Assembly: GCA_022821865.1 (NCBI GenBank)
Contig: JAJECW010000114.1
Span: forward strand, 1-64,000
From: Pseudomonadales bacterium
GTDB lineage: Bacteria > Pseudomonadota > Gammaproteobacteria > Pseudomonadales > Pseudohongiellaceae
Direction of reading: 5' to 3'
Length of the DNA: 64,000 nucleotides
Below the pieces are notes generated by a model. That model was not told the origin of the DNA and ran no database searches. It was given only the letters and a program-made list of their open reading frames with translations. Shown here piece after piece: positions 63,448 through 64,000 of the stretch; the first letter of the stretch is position 1; each line of letters begins with the position of its first letter. The translations under genes and the position numbers were made by a program.

Positions 63448-64000
63448 ATGTCGCGGCAAGTCCGGTTTGATCTGGTCCGCCTGGCGCTCGCATTGTCTGT
63501 GCCGCTTGTGTCTTTCACGGCTTCAGGACAGCAGGGCGAGGTCACCTTCCACCGCGATATCGAGCCGATTCTGCAAAGGAGTTGCCAGAATTGTCACCGC
63601 GTCGGCGGCGTTGGCCCCATGCCGCTGGTGACCTATGAGCAGGTGGCGCCTTTCGCCGGGCTGATCGAGTACAAGACCGGCATCCGCAACCGCGCCGGCG
63701 CCATGCCGCCGTGGTACATGGAAAAGAACATCGGCATCCAGGATTACAAGAACGATCCTTCGCTGAACGATGCGGAAATCGAGGCGATTTCCGTCTGGGC
63801 CCAATCCGGCGCGCCCCAGGGCGACCCGGTCGACGCCCCGGAGCCGCTGGTATTCGACGACAGCATCAAGTGGACCGCCGGCGAACCCGACCTCATCGTC
63901 AAGACCAATCCGGTGACCAAACTCGCCGGAACTCCCGACTGGTGGGGTGAAATCGACCGCATCCCCATACCGCTGGAAGAGGAACGCTACGTCAGGTCCG
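63448..64000 (+). CDS. Partial c-type cytochrome-domain protein
   Basis: The frame begins with an ATG at 63448 and is open to the right edge, giving 184 visible codons. A signal peptide (LVRLALALSVPLVSFTASG) precedes a heme-binding domain: FHRDIEPILQRSCQNCHRVG holds the C-x-x-C-H motif, with likely distal Met residues in GPMPLVTYEQV and AMPPWYMEKN. The rest (residues ~105 onward) begins an unidentified periplasmic domain. The layout resembles periplasmic proteins with an N-terminal cytochrome c module and a larger C-terminal catalytic part. The identity of that part lies outside the window. Confidence 0.82.
   Translation, partial: MSRQVRFDLVRLALALSVPLVSFTASGQQGEVTFHRDIEPILQRSCQNCHRVGGVGPMPLVTYEQVAPFAGLIEYKTGIRNRAGAMPPWYMEKNIGIQDYKNDPSLNDAEIEAISVWAQSGAPQGDPVDAPEPLVFDDSIKWTAGEPDLIVKTNPVTKLAGTPDWWGEIDRIPIPLEEERYVRS

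Overview
The window is GC-rich bacterial chromosome, most likely from a marine-type gammaproteobacterium. The clearest pointer is the order initiator tRNA-Met, rimP, nusA, infB, rbfA, truB, rpsO, pnp, which matches the metY-rimP-nusA-infB arrangement known from gammaproteobacteria. TonB-dependent receptors, a BCCT osmolyte transporter and betaine-type one-carbon genes fit the same picture. I cannot assign a genus.

Layout. 1-8.2 kb: the end of a repeat-bearing surface or secreted protein, then a leftward unit of a TonB receptor, a TPR-sulfotransferase and a BCCT transporter. 8.6-19.2 kb: a tightly coupled rightward operon for corrinoid- and folate-dependent demethylation. It holds an MttB-family methyltransferase, a corrinoid protein, DUF1638, a Virulence_fact-domain protein, an MTHFR C-terminal domain protein, MetF, a methyl-THF methyltransferase, a RACo-like corrinoid activator and a DMGDH-like FAD/GcvT enzyme. 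A GntR/UTRA regulator with its own palindrome follows. 20-24.3 kb: a solute-binding protein, an output-less Cache sensor, an OFA-type MFS carrier and a 2Fe-2S ferredoxin. 24.7-29 kb: a TonB receptor and a twin-TonB_C lipoprotein, split by a 1.4-kb IS1595-type element with a perfect 8-bp target duplication. 29-43.2 kb: a full glycogen operon (pgi, glgB, glgX, glgP, glgC, pgm, glgA) converging on malQ.

43-49.3 kb is an accessory stretch with the most notable content. Two selenoprotein genes are hidden by in-frame UGA codons: a UGSC-family protein (43186-43716, minus) and a SelW/Rdx protein (48995-49222, minus). Each has a hairpin of bacterial SECIS geometry just after its UGA. Between them lie a HipBA module, a membrane protein, a large unrecognised protein and two VapBC-type modules. 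The VapBC modules are bracketed by a 71-bp inverted repeat pair whose hairpin shows compensatory changes.

49.3-54.5 kb: a quinoprotein dehydrogenase, a self-regulating Fic AMPylase, a quinoprotein remnant, a DUF6152 protein, a secreted unknown and a DUF899-like protein. 54.5-63.4 kb: the translation/RNA operon, followed by the start of a c-type cytochrome-domain protein that runs off the window. Several families of palindromic repeats are scattered through the gaps and in places have entered coding sequence.
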